This document shows positions 1 through 9,269 of a stretch of DNA of 64,000 nucleotides, piece after piece. Under the pieces are notes generated by a model. It did no database searches. It was not told where the DNA came from and saw only the letters and a list, made by a program, of their open reading frames with translations. The translations under genes were made by a program, and so were the position numbers. This DNA is from Candidatus Goldiibacteriota bacterium HGW-Goldbacteria-1. Its GTDB lineage: Bacteria; Oederibacteriota; PGYV01. Where the stretch lies: the NCBI GenBank assembly GCA_002839855.1, contig PGYV01000001.1:285092-349091 (forward strand), in the 5' to 3' direction. Position 1 is the stretch's first letter. Each line of letters starts with the position of its first letter.

Positions 1-728
1 AGATCAAAGTATCCTCCAATTATATTTTTAATATCAAATGCCGCTGTCAAACTGTCAAATACTTTTATACTAATGCCAAAGTCAATATCCCAAGGTAAAA
101 TATCAGATTCCATCTCCCTTCCATAATCATCCCAAATATGATATCTGTTAAAATTTATACCTCCAACATCATGAATATTAACACCCATCTTAAACTCTTC
201 CGTTATTTCTAATAATACTCCCGCGCCAAAAAGCAAAGTATTATTGACATCTGATATCTTGGAAATAACATGATTATATTTAACATTAATACCTATTGAG
301 ATGTTAGATAATAGATCTATTCCATACGCCCCCGCTAACTGATACTCATATATTAAGGAATCGACAGCCTCTCCATTGTCAGAAAAAGTTTTATTCAGCA
401 CATCGCCCTGTGCTCTGACATAAATATTAAAACCATAATTTTTATTTATATAACTGACACCGTAAGCGGTAGACAAAAAATCACCGGAGTCCGCGGTATG
501 TGTGCTTCCCTTCCAAAGGTATTTTGTCAAAGCGCCCGATAAAGAAAACGATGTATTCTCTATGCCGGCTAAACCCGCAGGATTTTGAAAGATAGCATTT
601 TCATCATCAGCCAAAGCAGTTTTCGCATTGCCCATCCCGACAGATGATGCACTTTCCATATAATATGGATAACTATAAATTGAACATGCAAACAGGCATA
701 GTATTATCAACGGCAGTATTTTTTTCAT
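1..728 (-). CDS. PorV/PorQ-like outer-membrane beta-barrel protein, 3' end outside window
   Basis: The reading frame starts with ATG at 728, preceded by a GGAGGGG ribosome binding site, and stays open to the window edge, so the C-terminus is missing. The first 19 residues form a signal peptide (Lys-Lys then a hydrophobic stretch ending near YSY). Around residues 35-53 it carries GMGNAKTALADD and FQNPAGLA, the pattern found at the N-terminus of UPF0164/PorV/PorQ and FadL-like barrels. The rest alternates polar and hydrophobic residues as expected for beta strands (for example FNIYVRAQGD). It is probably an outer-membrane or type-9-secretion-associated barrel. The exact family is uncertain without the C-terminus. 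Confidence 0.7.
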   Translation of the reverse strand, partial: MKKILPLIILCLFACSIYSYPYYMESASSVGMGNAKTALADDENAIFQNPAGLAGIENTSFSLSGALTKYLWKGSTHTADSGDFLSTAYGVSYINKNYGFNIYVRAQGDVLNKTFSDNGEAVDSLIYEYQLAGAYGIDLLSNISIGINVKYNHVISKISDVNNTLLFGAGVLLEITEEFKMGVNIHDVGGINFNRYHIWDDYGREMESDILPWDIDFGISIKVFDSLTAAFDIKNIIGGYFD

Positions 729-816
729 TTCCCCTCCAACAACGTTATTCAAAGTAAACAGTTTTATGTTCACTTTCCGTATTCTATAGATTTTTTTATT
801 AAAAACCAGAACAAAG

Positions 817-844
817 GCCGCGGGCTGAAGACCCGCGTCTACCA
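817..844 (-). repeat. REP-like GTAG palindrome
   Basis: On the minus strand TGGTAG is followed by a hairpin with arms CGCGGG and CCCGCG and loop TCTTCAG. The same design recurs throughout the window, always between genes. Confidence 0.7.
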
Positions 845-876
845 GATCAAATTCCAATACCGGATCAAAATCAACT

Positions 877-904
877 GCCGCGCCCTAAAGGGACGCGCCT
901 ACCA
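877..904 (-). repeat. REP-like GTAG palindrome
   Basis: On the minus strand TGGTAG precedes a hairpin with arms GCGCGTCCC and GGGCGCGGC. It lies 33 bases from the previous copy with a different stem sequence, so the stem varies while the flank TGGTAG is fixed. Confidence 0.7.
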
Positions 905-944
905 GATCCAGTTACAATTTAAAATCAAGTGCGAGGCTCAAGTG

Positions 945-967
945 CGAGGCGTAATGTATTACGCCTC
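945..967. repeat. Short palindrome GAGGCGTAAT/ATTACGCCTC
   Basis: An inverted repeat of 10-base arms with a GT loop, followed by TAC. It sits 33 bases downstream of the DUF6429 stop codon and may serve as its transcription terminator, although there is no clear T run. Confidence 0.45.
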
Positions 968-1000
968 TACGTTAATATAATCACAGATGCCGGAGATTAG

Positions 1001-1252
1001 TTACTCTGTTTTTTTGCCCATTTTCATGTATTTTTCTGCAAGCTTAACCGCTGTTTTCATACCCTTTTCGCTTATAGTGACAGATTTTGATTTCTTACCG
1101 CCGTATATTAAGCCTTCTTCTTCCAATTGGTCCAGAACCTCATAACGGAAATTTTTCCAGCTGCGGTTAACCTTTTCGCCGTCAATTAATTTTTCTTTCC
1201 ATGAGTTTAAGTACAAAAGCAGCATTGTCAGTTCTTTAATTGTTTTTTCCAT
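1001..1252 (-). CDS. DUF6429 family small protein
   Basis: An 83-residue protein with the pattern LLLYLNSW near residue 11 and SWKNFRYEVLDQLEEEGLI near residues 31-49, which matches the DUF6429 family. The C-terminal half (SVTISEKG) looks like the wing of a winged-helix fold. The family has no known function. The ATG at 1252 has a GGAAAGG ribosome binding site about 8 bases upstream. It stands alone between two repeat-containing gaps, so its role cannot be inferred from its neighbours. Confidence 0.7.
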   Translation of the reverse strand: MEKTIKELTMLLLYLNSWKEKLIDGEKVNRSWKNFRYEVLDQLEEEGLIYGGKKSKSVTISEKGMKTAVKLAEKYMKMGKKTE

Positions 1253-1347
1253 GTCAAATTACCCTTTCCGGAGTTGTTTTATCCTGTATATTAAGAACAG
1301 AAAGTCGGAGGTAAGACCGAACATACAAACCTGCAACACCAAAAACA

Positions 1348-1372
1348 CGCACCCTAAAGGGTGCGGCTACCA
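1348..1372 (-). repeat. REP-like GTAG palindrome
   Basis: Arms CGCACCC and GGGTGCG around TAAA, with TGGTAG on the minus strand. It lies in the gap between pgl and the DUF6429 gene. Confidence 0.65.
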
Positions 1373-1389
1373 ATGCTAAACCAGGTTGC

Positions 1390-1423
1390 CAAGCCGCTTA
1401 ACTGCCCAGCTGCCAAGCTGCTG
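1390..1423. repeat. Degenerate AGCTGCCC octamer repeat
   Basis: About four units of the eight-base motif (AACTGCCC, AGCTGCCA, AGCTGCTG), ending just beyond the pgl stop codon. It matches the large array at 11883-12064. Confidence 0.5.
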
Positions 1424-1426
1424 CTG

Positions 1427-2173
1427 TTACTTAACCGCCCTTTTATCCACAAACCAAACTGTGCCCGTTTCCGGGGTGATTTTTGCGGCGGGGTATTCTT
1501 TTTTGTCTGTGCCGCGTTCTTCCAGCACTGACCTTATTATTTTGCCTTTGCCCTCACCGGAGACTATAAAGACCACATTGCACGCGGAATTTATAACCGG
1601 CAGGGTCATTGTAACGCGTTCCTGAATATTATCAGCGGTTTTTAAACTTACCACCCATCTTTTTTTCTCGTTAACCGCTTCATGGCCGGGGAATAATGAT
1701 GCCGTGTGGCCGTCCGTGCCCACCCCAAGCAGCATAAGGTCAAAAACAGGCGTCCTTTTTTTTCCGTTAACCGCGCCCATGGACATAAAAAACTTTTCCA
1801 TCATGCGTTCATAAAGGATTGCCGCGTACGATGCGGGGGACACTTCCACCGGCACCCTGAAGATATTTTCCTGCGGTATATTTACCTTTGAAAGAAAGCT
1901 TCTGTATGTCATGTAATAATTGCTGTCGTCTGACGTATGCCCTGTGTAGCGCTCGTCTCCCCAAAAAACAAAAACCCTGCGCCAGTTGATTCCCGCGTTA
2001 ACCTCAGCTTCCGCAAGTTTTTCATAAACCTGCTTTGGGGATTTTCCGCCGGATAACGCAATAATACACCTGCCTTTATTTTCAATACTGCCCTTAATAA
2101 TACCAGCTATATAAAGCGCGCTTTGGCCGCTTAGTTTTTTCATGTCAGGAAATTCATGAACCGTTATTTCCAT
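1427..2173 (-). CDS. pgl: 6-phosphogluconolactonase
   Basis: A 248-residue protein of the DevB/SOL type that hydrolyses 6-phosphoglucono-lactone in the oxidative pentose phosphate pathway, in the cytoplasm. Diagnostic motifs are ALSGGKSPKQVYEKLA (residues about 39-54), VFWGDERY (about 70) and LLGVGTDGHTASLFPG (about 148-163). The length is normal for the family. It is the last gene of the run tkt-gnd-zwf-pgl, 26 bases after zwf, so the three oxidative-branch enzymes and transketolase are co-transcribed. The ATG at 2173 has a GGAGG ribosome binding site. Confidence 0.95.
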   Translation of the reverse strand: MEITVHEFPDMKKLSGQSALYIAGIIKGSIENKGRCIIALSGGKSPKQVYEKLAEAEVNAGINWRRVFVFWGDERYTGHTSDDSNYYMTYRSFLSKVNIPQENIFRVPVEVSPASYAAILYERMMEKFFMSMGAVNGKKRTPVFDLMLLGVGTDGHTASLFPGHEAVNEKKRWVVSLKTADNIQERVTMTLPVINSACNVVFIVSGEGKGKIIRSVLEERGTDKKEYPAAKITPETGTVWFVDKRAVK

Positions 2174-2199
2174 TTATCCTCCAAAATTCAAAACTTCTA

Positions 2200-3762
2200 T
2201 TACTCTTTTATTATCCACTTTCTTCCGTCTTTTTCAATCAGCATATCCGCTTCTTCAGGCCCCCATGACCCTGCCTGATACATGTGAAGAAGCTGCTGTT
2301 TTTCACCTATCCTGCAGGCTTCCCACTGTTCAAGCACGGGCTGCAGCAGCTGCCACGATATTTCCAAGCCTTCTTTTGTCCAGAACAATGTCCTGTCCCC
2401 CTGCATGCAGTCCAATATAAGGGTTTCATAATCATCAGATACCTGCCCGCCGAATAAATCATTGTAATTAAATTTCATTTCAAGCGGGGCTAAGCACATT
2501 TTTGACCCCGGCGTTTTTGCCTGAAACGTAAGGTTTACACCCTGCTCCGGCTGAATACCGAATACCAGTATGTTGGGAGACATAGTGTTGCCCTGATGTT
2601 CCCTGCAGAACATGCACGACGGGACTTTTTTAAATACAACGGCAATCTGTGATGTTTTACGTTTTAACCTTTTGCCCGCCCTTATGTAAAACGGGACGCC
2701 TTCCCACCGCTTATTATCCACAAACATCTTTAAGGCAAAATAAGTTTCAACACAGGAATCAGAATTAACGCCCTGTTCCTGCCTGTAACCTGTCATATTA
2801 TTGCCGGCAGCATACTGCCCCATTATCACACTATCTTTTAAACCGCTTAAATCAAAAGGGGTTATTGATTTAAAAAACTTCATTTTTTCGCTTCTTATGC
2901 TTTCTTCGTCCAGTCCCGCCGGATGTTCCATCCCTATAAGGGCGGCAAGCTGCAGCATGTGATTCTGAAAAATATCCCTTAAAGCTCCGTATTTTTCATA
3001 ATAACCCGCCCTGTGTTCCACGCCTATGTCTTCGGAAAAAGTTATCTGAATATTGTCAATATATTCACTGTTCCAGACCGGTTCAAAAATCATGTTGGCA
3101 AACCTGAACACAAGGATGTTCTGCACAGTCTCTTTGCCAAGGTAATGGTCAATACGGTAAATCTGTTTTTCTGAAAGATATTCAAGTAATTCAATATTAA
3201 GCGCTTTGGCGCTTTCTTTATCACGCCCAAAAGGTTTTTCATACATGACCCTAATAAACGGTTTTTCATCCCCGTCTTTTTTTATCAGCCCCGCTTCATA
3301 CAGGCATTTTGTAATTTTTCCGAAAAATTCCGAAGGAGTGGCCATATGCACTATCAGGTTGCCCCCGGTATTAAATTCCACAGCCAGTTCATCCGCTCGT
3401 TTTTTCAGATTTAACAAAGCCTCTTTGTCATCATAACCGCCGGAAATGTAATTGCACCTGTCCAGAAAACTTTTTAGCCGTATATCATTAACAATTTTTT
3501 TTGAATTTAACACCGCGTCTTTGGCGGTTTTTCTGAATGTGTCATTATCCATAACCGTCCTGGCATACCCCAAAATAAAAAATTCTTCCGGCAGCCTTTT
3601 AGCCGCGTATAGATTATATAATGAAGGAAGAAGCTTTCTGTAAGTTAAATCGCCTGACGCGCCGGGTATTATTACGCCGCATTTTAACCCCTTTTGAATT
3701 TCGCACAGGGCATGAGCCTGCGCATTTACGTTTACCTGTATCGTATCATCTTGGCTTTTCAT
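2200..3762 (-). CDS. zwf: Glucose-6-phosphate 1-dehydrogenase
   Basis: A 520-residue enzyme oxidising glucose-6-phosphate to 6-phosphogluconolactone with NAD(P)+. The dinucleotide motif GASGDLTYRKL is at residues 34-44, EKPFG at 175-179, and the substrate-binding signature RIDHYLGKE with the catalytic His at 203-211. The N-terminus carries about 25 extra residues before the Rossmann fold, and the start has a GGGGG ribosome binding site. The gene overlaps the 3' end of gnd by 17 bases, which suggests translational coupling. Confidence 0.97.
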   Translation of the reverse strand: MKSQDDTIQVNVNAQAHALCEIQKGLKCGVIIPGASGDLTYRKLLPSLYNLYAAKRLPEEFFILGYARTVMDNDTFRKTAKDAVLNSKKIVNDIRLKSFLDRCNYISGGYDDKEALLNLKKRADELAVEFNTGGNLIVHMATPSEFFGKITKCLYEAGLIKKDGDEKPFIRVMYEKPFGRDKESAKALNIELLEYLSEKQIYRIDHYLGKETVQNILVFRFANMIFEPVWNSEYIDNIQITFSEDIGVEHRAGYYEKYGALRDIFQNHMLQLAALIGMEHPAGLDEESIRSEKMKFFKSITPFDLSGLKDSVIMGQYAAGNNMTGYRQEQGVNSDSCVETYFALKMFVDNKRWEGVPFYIRAGKRLKRKTSQIAVVFKKVPSCMFCREHQGNTMSPNILVFGIQPEQGVNLTFQAKTPGSKMCLAPLEMKFNYNDLFGGQVSDDYETLILDCMQGDRTLFWTKEGLEISWQLLQPVLEQWEACRIGEKQQLLHMYQAGSWGPEEADMLIEKDGRKWIIKE

Positions 3763-4726
3763 TATTGCCCCCGGAATGTTTTACACCGCCTGCCGAAGGC
3801 GAATCTGTTTTCACATCCGCCTTTATGCCGGCAGTTTCGTGGCCGCCAAATTCATTTCGTAAAGCCGCGGTTATTTTATTGGCAAACACGTCCTTCTGCC
3901 TTGAATTAAACCTTTTAAACAGCGATGCCGCAATCACATCCGCTGCAACGCCGTTATCCACCGCTTCTTTTAAAGCCCAGCGCGCTTCGCCGGAATCCTG
4001 CACATATCCCTGAATAGATGACAGGTCTTTGTCTTTTTCAAAAGAATTTTCCAAAAGCCCCAGCATCCACGACCTTATAACGCTTCCGTGGTTCCACGCC
4101 CCGGCAATATTTTTTAGGTCAAACCCGTCAGCGTAAGGCGAAGCTTTTAATATCTGAAACCCCTCCGCGTATGCTTCCATCATCCCGTACTCTATCGCGT
4201 TATGCACCATTTTTACGTAATGGCCGGCGCCCGCAGTACCGCAGTACAGGTACCCTTTTTCCGGGGAAAGCGTTTTTAACGCGGGCTCTATTATTTTAAA
4301 CGCCTCTTTGCTGCCGCCTGCCGTTATGCCGTAGCCGCAGTTTAAACCCCACACGCCTCCGGATACGCCGGCGTCCACATACATTATGCCGTATTTTTTC
4401 AGTTCTTCCGCGCGGCTTATGTCGCCGCTGTAATGCGAATTTCCGCCGTCCACTATTATATCTCCCGCTTTCATTATTACCTTTAATTCATCTATGTGGT
4501 TCTGCGACACGTCGCCCGCCGGCAGCATAAGCCACACCACGCGCGGCGCTTCAAGCGAATCTATTACCTCTTTAAGCGAATACGCGCCCTGTATCCCTTT
4601 TTCTTTCTGCGCTTCTTTTGTTTTTTCCGGCGTGCGGTTATACGCCGTGACGCTGTGGCCGCCGCGTGCAAGCCTAAGCGCCATGTTTAACCCCATTCTG
4701 CCAAGGCCTATTACAGCAAGTTTCAT
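3746..4726 (-). CDS. gnd: 6-phosphogluconate dehydrogenase, decarboxylating (short form)
   Basis: A 326-residue short-form enzyme that converts 6-phosphogluconate to ribulose-5-phosphate with CO2 release. The N-terminal Rossmann motif GLGRMG is at residues 7-12, VDGGNSHYSGD near 92, and the catalytic region GAGHYVKMVHNAIEYGMMEAY near 167-187. The last 25 or so residues form a Gly/Ser/Lys-rich tail not needed for the fold and are encoded by the segment overlapping the zwf start. The short form is often NAD-preferring, but cofactor preference cannot be settled from sequence alone. It lies 15 bases after tkt. Confidence 0.93.
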   Translation of the reverse strand: MKLAVIGLGRMGLNMALRLARGGHSVTAYNRTPEKTKEAQKEKGIQGAYSLKEVIDSLEAPRVVWLMLPAGDVSQNHIDELKVIMKAGDIIVDGGNSHYSGDISRAEELKKYGIMYVDAGVSGGVWGLNCGYGITAGGSKEAFKIIEPALKTLSPEKGYLYCGTAGAGHYVKMVHNAIEYGMMEAYAEGFQILKASPYADGFDLKNIAGAWNHGSVIRSWMLGLLENSFEKDKDLSSIQGYVQDSGEARWALKEAVDNGVAADVIAASLFKRFNSRQKDVFANKITAALRNEFGGHETAGIKADVKTDSPSAGGVKHSGGNNEKPR

Positions 4727-4741
4727 TTTATCCTCCGTATA

Positions 4742-6736
4742 TTATTTCTTTTTAAAAATCTCAATTGCTTTTGCCGCTATATTTTCTGCTGTCATGCCGT
4801 ATTGTTCCATTACCGTGCCGCCCGGCGCGGACGCGCCAAACTTATCAATTCCAATAACAACACCATCACTGCCTGCAAGCCCTTTAAAGAATGCCGGATG
4901 AGAAGCTTCCACAACAATACGTTTTGTTAAATGAGAAGGTATTACTGATTCACGGTAAACTTCCGGCTGCCTTAAAAATATTTCATAGGACGGCAGTGAA
5001 ACCACCCTTGCTTTTATATTACTGCTTTTTAAAAGCTCTGCGGACTTTAACGCGGGATGAACTTCTGAACCCGTGGCTATTATCAGTACGTCCGGGTTCT
5101 GCCCGCCATGTTCCAGCACGTAACCGCCTTTTTGCGCGTTTTCAAATACTTTATGTTTTTCGTTATCCAGCACAGGCAGGTCCTGCCGTGTGAACACAAG
5201 CGCGAACGGTATCTTTTGAGTTACCGCCGTGTACCATGCGGCAACGGTTTCATTGGCATCAGCCGGCCTTATTACGGTAAGCCCCGGTATCATACGCAGC
5301 GACGGCAGCTGTTCCACCGGCTGATGGGTTGGCCCGTCTTCGCCAAGCCCTATGCTGTCGTGCGTAAATACAAATATAGAATGCGTTTTCATAAGCACCG
5401 CAAGCCTTATAGCCGGCCTCATGTAATCGGAAAATATCAGAAATGTGGCGGAGTAAGGAATTATACCGCCGTGCAGAGCCATACCGTTTATAATTGCGCC
5501 CATCGCGTGTTCGCGCACGCCAAAATGTATATTGCGGCTGCACATCCCCGAAATACCAAAACTGCCCTGCCCTTTTAACTCTGTCTTTGTGGAAGGTGAT
5601 AAATCCGCAGACCCGCCCATAAATTCCGTCATATATTTTTCAATAATGTTCATTACTTTTCCGGATGCCGTACGCGTGGCAATTTTTTCACCCTCCGGAA
5701 AAAATTCCAGATTTTTTAAAAGGACTTCATTAACACTGCCGCTTAAATATTTATCCAGCAGCCACTGTTCTTTGGGGAAACTTAACCTGTAAGCGTCAAT
5801 CCCGTCATTCCATTCGCGCTGTGATTGAATACCTGCTTTTGCAAGCTCCGTAAAATTATCCGATACTTCCTTTGGCACGTAAAAATCAGATTCTTCAGGC
5901 CAGCCAAAAAACCGTCTTGTCTTTATCACATTTTCTTTTCCCAGCGGCTCACCGTGCACCTGCGCTGTATCCTGCCGGGGAGAACCAAAACCAATATGTG
6001 TCCTTACCGTAATAAGCGAAGGGCGGTTTTTTTCCCGCCGTGCTTCGTTTATCGCCTGTTCAATGTCATATGTATTATTGCCGTCAGCCACTATACTAGT
6101 GTGCCATCCGTACGCTTCAAATCTTGCCTTTACGTTTTCCGTAAAAGAAATATCAGTGTCGCCCTCTATGGAGATCCCGTTGTCATCATACAGGTATATT
6201 ATTTTTCCAAGTTTCATGGTGCCGGCAAGGGACGCGGCTTCGGAAGCAACCCCTTCCATAAGGTCGCCGTCTGACACAATGCCATAAGTATAATGGTCTA
6301 TTATATTATGCCCTTTTTTATTAAAACATCCGGCAAGTTTTTTTTCCGCGATTGCCATTCCCACACCCATTGCAAACCCCTGGCCCAAGGGCCCTGTTGT
6401 GGCTTCAACCCCGGGCGTAAGATTGTATTCCGGGTGTCCGGGAGTAATGCTTTCCCACTGCCTGAAATTTTTAAGGTCATCCAATGAAATACCGTATCCG
6501 TAAAGATGAAGAAGCGAATATAAAAGCGCGCTGCCGTGGCCCGCTGACAGGATAAAACGGTCCCTGTCCGCCCATTTTGGGTCAGCCGGATTGTGCTTTA
6601 AGAATTTGGAGTATAAGGTATATATCATGGGCGCCGCGCCCAAAGGCATGCCCGGATGTCCGGATTTTGCCTTTTCCACCATATCAACTGATAACATGCG
6701 AAGCGTGTTTATTGAAAGTTCTTCTGTTATTTTCAC
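4742..6736 (-). CDS. tkt: Transketolase
   Basis: A 664-residue thiamine-diphosphate enzyme of the non-oxidative pentose phosphate branch. Visible motifs include [17 protein letters not shown] near residue 25, the ThDP/Mg motif [18 protein letters not shown] near 155, and [19 protein letters not shown] near 455. Length and domain order are complete. The start codon is GTG at 6736, preceded by GGGGG; no in-frame ATG is better placed. It lies 22 bases after the nitroreductase gene and heads the four pentose phosphate genes. Confidence 0.97.
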   Translation of the reverse strand: MKITEELSINTLRMLSVDMVEKAKSGHPGMPLGAAPMIYTLYSKFLKHNPADPKWADRDRFILSAGHGSALLYSLLHLYGYGISLDDLKNFRQWESITPGHPEYNLTPGVEATTGPLGQGFAMGVGMAIAEKKLAGCFNKKGHNIIDHYTYGIVSDGDLMEGVASEAASLAGTMKLGKIIYLYDDNGISIEGDTDISFTENVKARFEAYGWHTSIVADGNNTYDIEQAINEARREKNRPSLITVRTHIGFGSPRQDTAQVHGEPLGKENVIKTRRFFGWPEESDFYVPKEVSDNFTELAKAGIQSQREWNDGIDAYRLSFPKEQWLLDKYLSGSVNEVLLKNLEFFPEGEKIATRTASGKVMNIIEKYMTEFMGGSADLSPSTKTELKGQGSFGISGMCSRNIHFGVREHAMGAIINGMALHGGIIPYSATFLIFSDYMRPAIRLAVLMKTHSIFVFTHDSIGLGEDGPTHQPVEQLPSLRMIPGLTVIRPADANETVAAWYTAVTQKIPFALVFTRQDLPVLDNEKHKVFENAQKGGYVLEHGGQNPDVLIIATGSEVHPALKSAELLKSSNIKARVVSLPSYEIFLRQPEVYRESVIPSHLTKRIVVEASHPAFFKGLAGSDGVVIGIDKFGASAPGGTVMEQYGMTAENIAAKAIEIFKKK

Positions 6737-6758
6737 TTTAGCCCCCTTGCCGGTTTTT

Positions 6759-7337
6759 TCACCGCGCGGGTTTTACATTTAACTTTTCATTATATGTATC
6801 AATTGAATACCTGTTTTCCGCGGGCAGGCGCGCCGGCCTGTTGTCTTCCTGTTCTTTCTGCCAGTCAGACAGGGCGGATATGTCGTTTCCTTTTTTACCC
6901 ACGTTAATCAGCGTTATCACTTCAAATTCATCCGGTATAGAAAGCACTTCCCTTGTTTTTTCCGGCGAGTACCCCGCAATTGGGTGCGCCACAAGGCCAA
7001 GTTCCACGGCGCGCAGCATTAAATTGCCGACCGCTATTCCCGTATCAAAAAGGTAATACAGCCTGTCTTTTATCACGCAGTCAAAATCTTTTTTAGCAAG
7101 CACCGCTATAATCATGGAATCTTTATACGCCCATTCATTGCCTTTGTTTAAAGCCGTCTTTGCTTTTTCCAGCTGTTCTTTACCTTTAACAAAGATAAAT
7201 TTTGCAGGCTGATTGTTAAAACATGAAGGGGCAAGGGACGCCGCATCAGCAAGCTGCTTTATTGTTTCATCGGAAATCTCCACAGGGTCAAACGCCCTGT
7301 GCGCCCGCCTTGCGTTTATCGCGCCTTTTACATCCAT
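6759..7337 (-). CDS. Nitroreductase family flavoprotein
   Basis: A 192-residue FMN-dependent nitroreductase-fold protein. The N-terminal pattern [10 protein letters not shown] and the segment [14 protein letters not shown] near residues 35-48 bind FMN in this family, and [24 protein letters not shown] near 100-123 is also typical. Substrates are unknown; members reduce nitro compounds, quinones or flavins with NAD(P)H. Its place between redox and pentose phosphate genes suggests use of the NADPH they produce, but that is inference. Confidence 0.88.
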   Translation of the reverse strand: MDVKGAINARRAHRAFDPVEISDETIKQLADAASLAPSCFNNQPAKFIFVKGKEQLEKAKTALNKGNEWAYKDSMIIAVLAKKDFDCVIKDRLYYLFDTGIAVGNLMLRAVELGLVAHPIAGYSPEKTREVLSIPDEFEVITLINVGKKGNDISALSDWQKEQEDNRPARLPAENRYSIDTYNEKLNVKPAR

Positions 7338-7362
7338 AATATGCCCCTTTTTAAAACGCTTT

Positions 7363-7707
7363 TTATTTTACCTTTAAATCCTTTGTTAAATCCCCGAATT
7401 TTGAACATACGGCCTTAACCGTTATTTTATCACCGCTTTTAAGTTCCGGAATAACATATATAAGCTGCTGGCTTTTGTCATCCGTCTGCACGGTTGTTTC
7501 CTGGCTTATTTTTTTTACGCCGTTAACCGAAAGAATAATCTCGTCAACAAAATGCTTTGTAATGTCTTTGCTTGTGTGCATTACGTTTACCTTTACGGAT
7601 TTTTCCGTAAGGTCATATTCCATGGATATTCCCGAAGGCGAATGCGCGGATACCGTTGCGCTGATTACCAGTAAAGACGCAATGACAAACATAATTAATT
7701 TTTTCAT
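7363..7707 (-). CDS. Exported superoxide-reductase-like small protein
   Basis: A 114-residue protein with a signal peptide of about 21 residues ending SATVSA, so the mature chain would begin with His22. The mature part resembles the desulfoferrodoxin/superoxide reductase beta-sandwich. HSP at 22-24 lines up with the HVP ligand, H44 and H52 (KHFVDEI) with the two central His ligands, and C101 with the Cys ligand. The position of the final His ligand (Cys plus 3) holds Phe104, so the canonical four-His/one-Cys iron site is incomplete. An N-terminal His could instead form a copper site. It is followed 12 bases upstream in the operon by a two-helix membrane protein. The function is unproven. Confidence 0.5.
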   Translation of the reverse strand: MKKLIMFVIASLLVISATVSAHSPSGISMEYDLTEKSVKVNVMHTSKDITKHFVDEIILSVNGVKKISQETTVQTDDKSQQLIYVIPELKSGDKITVKAVCSKFGDLTKDLKVK

Positions 7708-7719
7708 CTTTTCCTCCTT

Positions 7720-7911
7720 TTACCCTTTAAGGGTCATATAAATTACTATTCCGCCGTGAATAAGCGCGGTACACAAAAGAACAATGGCAAGCGTTTTATG
7801 CAGTTTTACCCTGTTTGGTATATTTATCCTGAAAAAACCCAGTATAAAAACAATAATCAGAAGCACCGCGCTTGTAAGTCCAAGGCCTTTAATGATAAGT
7901 CCCCAGTCCAT
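7720..7911 (-). CDS. Small two-helix membrane protein with paired histidines
   Basis: A 63-residue protein with two transmembrane helices (about residues 8-28 and 39-59). His38 (VKLHKTLAI) and His51 (ALIHGGIVIY) flank or lie in the second helix, as in DUF4405/cytochrome-b-like subunits, so heme binding is possible but not shown. A GGGGAGG ribosome binding site precedes ATG at 7911. It sits directly between the peroxiredoxin and the exported superoxide-reductase-like protein and may form a membrane electron path for the latter. Confidence 0.6.
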   Translation of the reverse strand: MDWGLIIKGLGLTSAVLLIIVFILGFFRINIPNRVKLHKTLAIVLLCTALIHGGIVIYMTLKG

Positions 7912-7924
7912 TTTATTACCTCCC

Positions 7925-8383
7925 CTATTTTCTTTTTTTTAGGAATTCCAGGACTTCTTTAATGTCCGGAACTTCCTTTATCGGATATATTTTTGACCAC
8001 AAAACTTTTCTGTCAGGCCCCAGTATTATGTTAAACCTGCCGGAAATTCCCATTTTTTCTATGAATACATCCATTTTTTTACATACTTCGCCGTGCGGCC
8101 AGAAATCTGACAGAAGGTCTGTCTGCTCTATTTCAAGGGATTCAGCCCACGCCTTTTTGGAAGGCGCCGGGTCACAGCTTATCCCCAGCGGCACAACATT
8201 TAAATCTTCAAAGGCGTCATAATTGTCTTCAAGCGTTTTCATCTGTTTGGCGCACACAGAAGTCCACGCAAGCGGATGAAATGATAACAGAAGCCTTTTT
8301 CCTGCAAAGTCAGCGGTGTTAATTTCCACGTCTGACTGGTTTTTCAAAACAAAATCCCCTGCCGTATCGCCCGGTTTTAACAT
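7925..8383 (-). CDS. Peroxiredoxin (AhpE-like thioredoxin-fold)
   Basis: A 152-residue peroxiredoxin of the AhpC/TSA superfamily. The active-site motif PLAWTSVC holds the peroxidatic Cys at about residue 44, and the fold follows KPGDTAGDFVLKNQ at the N-terminus. There is a second Cys at GISCDP and another near EVCKKM, so a resolving Cys may exist. It reduces hydroperoxides using an unknown electron donor. It lies 24 bases after the ferredoxin oxidoreductase beta gene, consistent with protecting oxygen-sensitive enzymes. Confidence 0.88.
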   Translation of the reverse strand: MLKPGDTAGDFVLKNQSDVEINTADFAGKRLLLSFHPLAWTSVCAKQMKTLEDNYDAFEDLNVVPLGISCDPAPSKKAWAESLEIEQTDLLSDFWPHGEVCKKMDVFIEKMGISGRFNIILGPDRKVLWSKIYPIKEVPDIKEVLEFLKKRK

Positions 8384-8407
8384 TTTGCCCTCCGTTATGT
8401 AAACACA

Positions 8408-9268
8408 TTATTTCTTTGTGTTTAATATATCCCTTACCACGCTTGTTTCCCTTTTCCTTAGATACAGCGGGGTATTGTCTTTATTTAAATACGGCGCAAG
8501 CTTTTCTTCAAACACCGGCTTGTTTTCATTTACATATAATATACCCAGCGGCCAGGGGCCTTCTTCAAGGCTTCTTTTGAACGCCTCTGTCCTGTTTTTG
8601 GGGTCATACCCTTCTTCTATTATATATGTGTTTTCCTTAAACCACCTGTGGGTATTTACCTTGTTAAAAGAAACACAGGCGGAAAAAACATCCACCAGGG
8701 AAAACCCTTTGTGGTTTATCGCGGCCTTTATTATCTCTTTTGTCCTGTCCATTTCTCCCGCTGACGCGCGCGCCACAAAAGAGGCGTCAAGCGATATGGC
8801 AAGCGCTGCAGGGTTAAGCGGGTTTTCAAAAACGCCGTCCACCTGCACGGGGGTGGTAAACCCCGGGCGCGATGTGGGCGATGCCTGGCCTTTTGTAAGG
8901 CCGTAAACCATATTATCGTGGACAATTACCGTGATGTCGGAATTTCTTCTTATGGCGTGAATAAAATGGTTGCCGCCTTCGCCGTACATATCACCGTCGC
9001 CGCTTTCTACAATAACTTTAAGCAGGGGGTTGGCCGCTTTAATGGCGGCTGCCGGCGGAAGCGACCTTCCGTGAAGCCCGTTAAAGTAACTTGTATTGTA
9101 GTATTGAGGCGCTTTGGCAGCCTGCCCAATACCGGATACAAATACTAAATTCTCCCTTGGGATGGCAAGTTCTGTTAAGGCATTTAAGACTGTATTTCTT
9201 ATTCCAAAATTTCCGCATCCGGGGCACCATGCTATTTCAACATTCTCCTTGCCGTATAAATTTGCCAT
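8408..9268 (-). CDS. korB: 2-oxoacid:ferredoxin oxidoreductase, beta subunit
   Basis: A 286-residue ThDP-binding subunit. WCPGCGNFG near residue 14, [10 protein letters not shown] near 45 and the ThDP/Mg motif [14 protein letters not shown] near 90 identify the family. Together with the alpha/gamma subunit it oxidatively decarboxylates a 2-oxoacid (pyruvate, 2-oxoglutarate or similar) to an acyl-CoA while reducing ferredoxin. The substrate cannot be read from the sequence. It is separated from the alpha/gamma gene by one base. No separate ferredoxin-like delta subunit is present here. Confidence 0.92.
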   Translation of the reverse strand: MANLYGKENVEIAWCPGCGNFGIRNTVLNALTELAIPRENLVFVSGIGQAAKAPQYYNTSYFNGLHGRSLPPAAAIKAANPLLKVIVESGDGDMYGEGGNHFIHAIRRNSDITVIVHDNMVYGLTKGQASPTSRPGFTTPVQVDGVFENPLNPAALAISLDASFVARASAGEMDRTKEIIKAAINHKGFSLVDVFSACVSFNKVNTHRWFKENTYIIEEGYDPKNRTEAFKRSLEEGPWPLGILYVNENKPVFEEKLAPYLNKDNTPLYLRKRETSVVRDILNTKK

Positions 9269-9269
9269 G

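Noticed and set aside
5259-5543. Basic 94-codon minus-strand frame inside transketolase
   Set aside because: Out-of-frame shadow of a well-supported gene.
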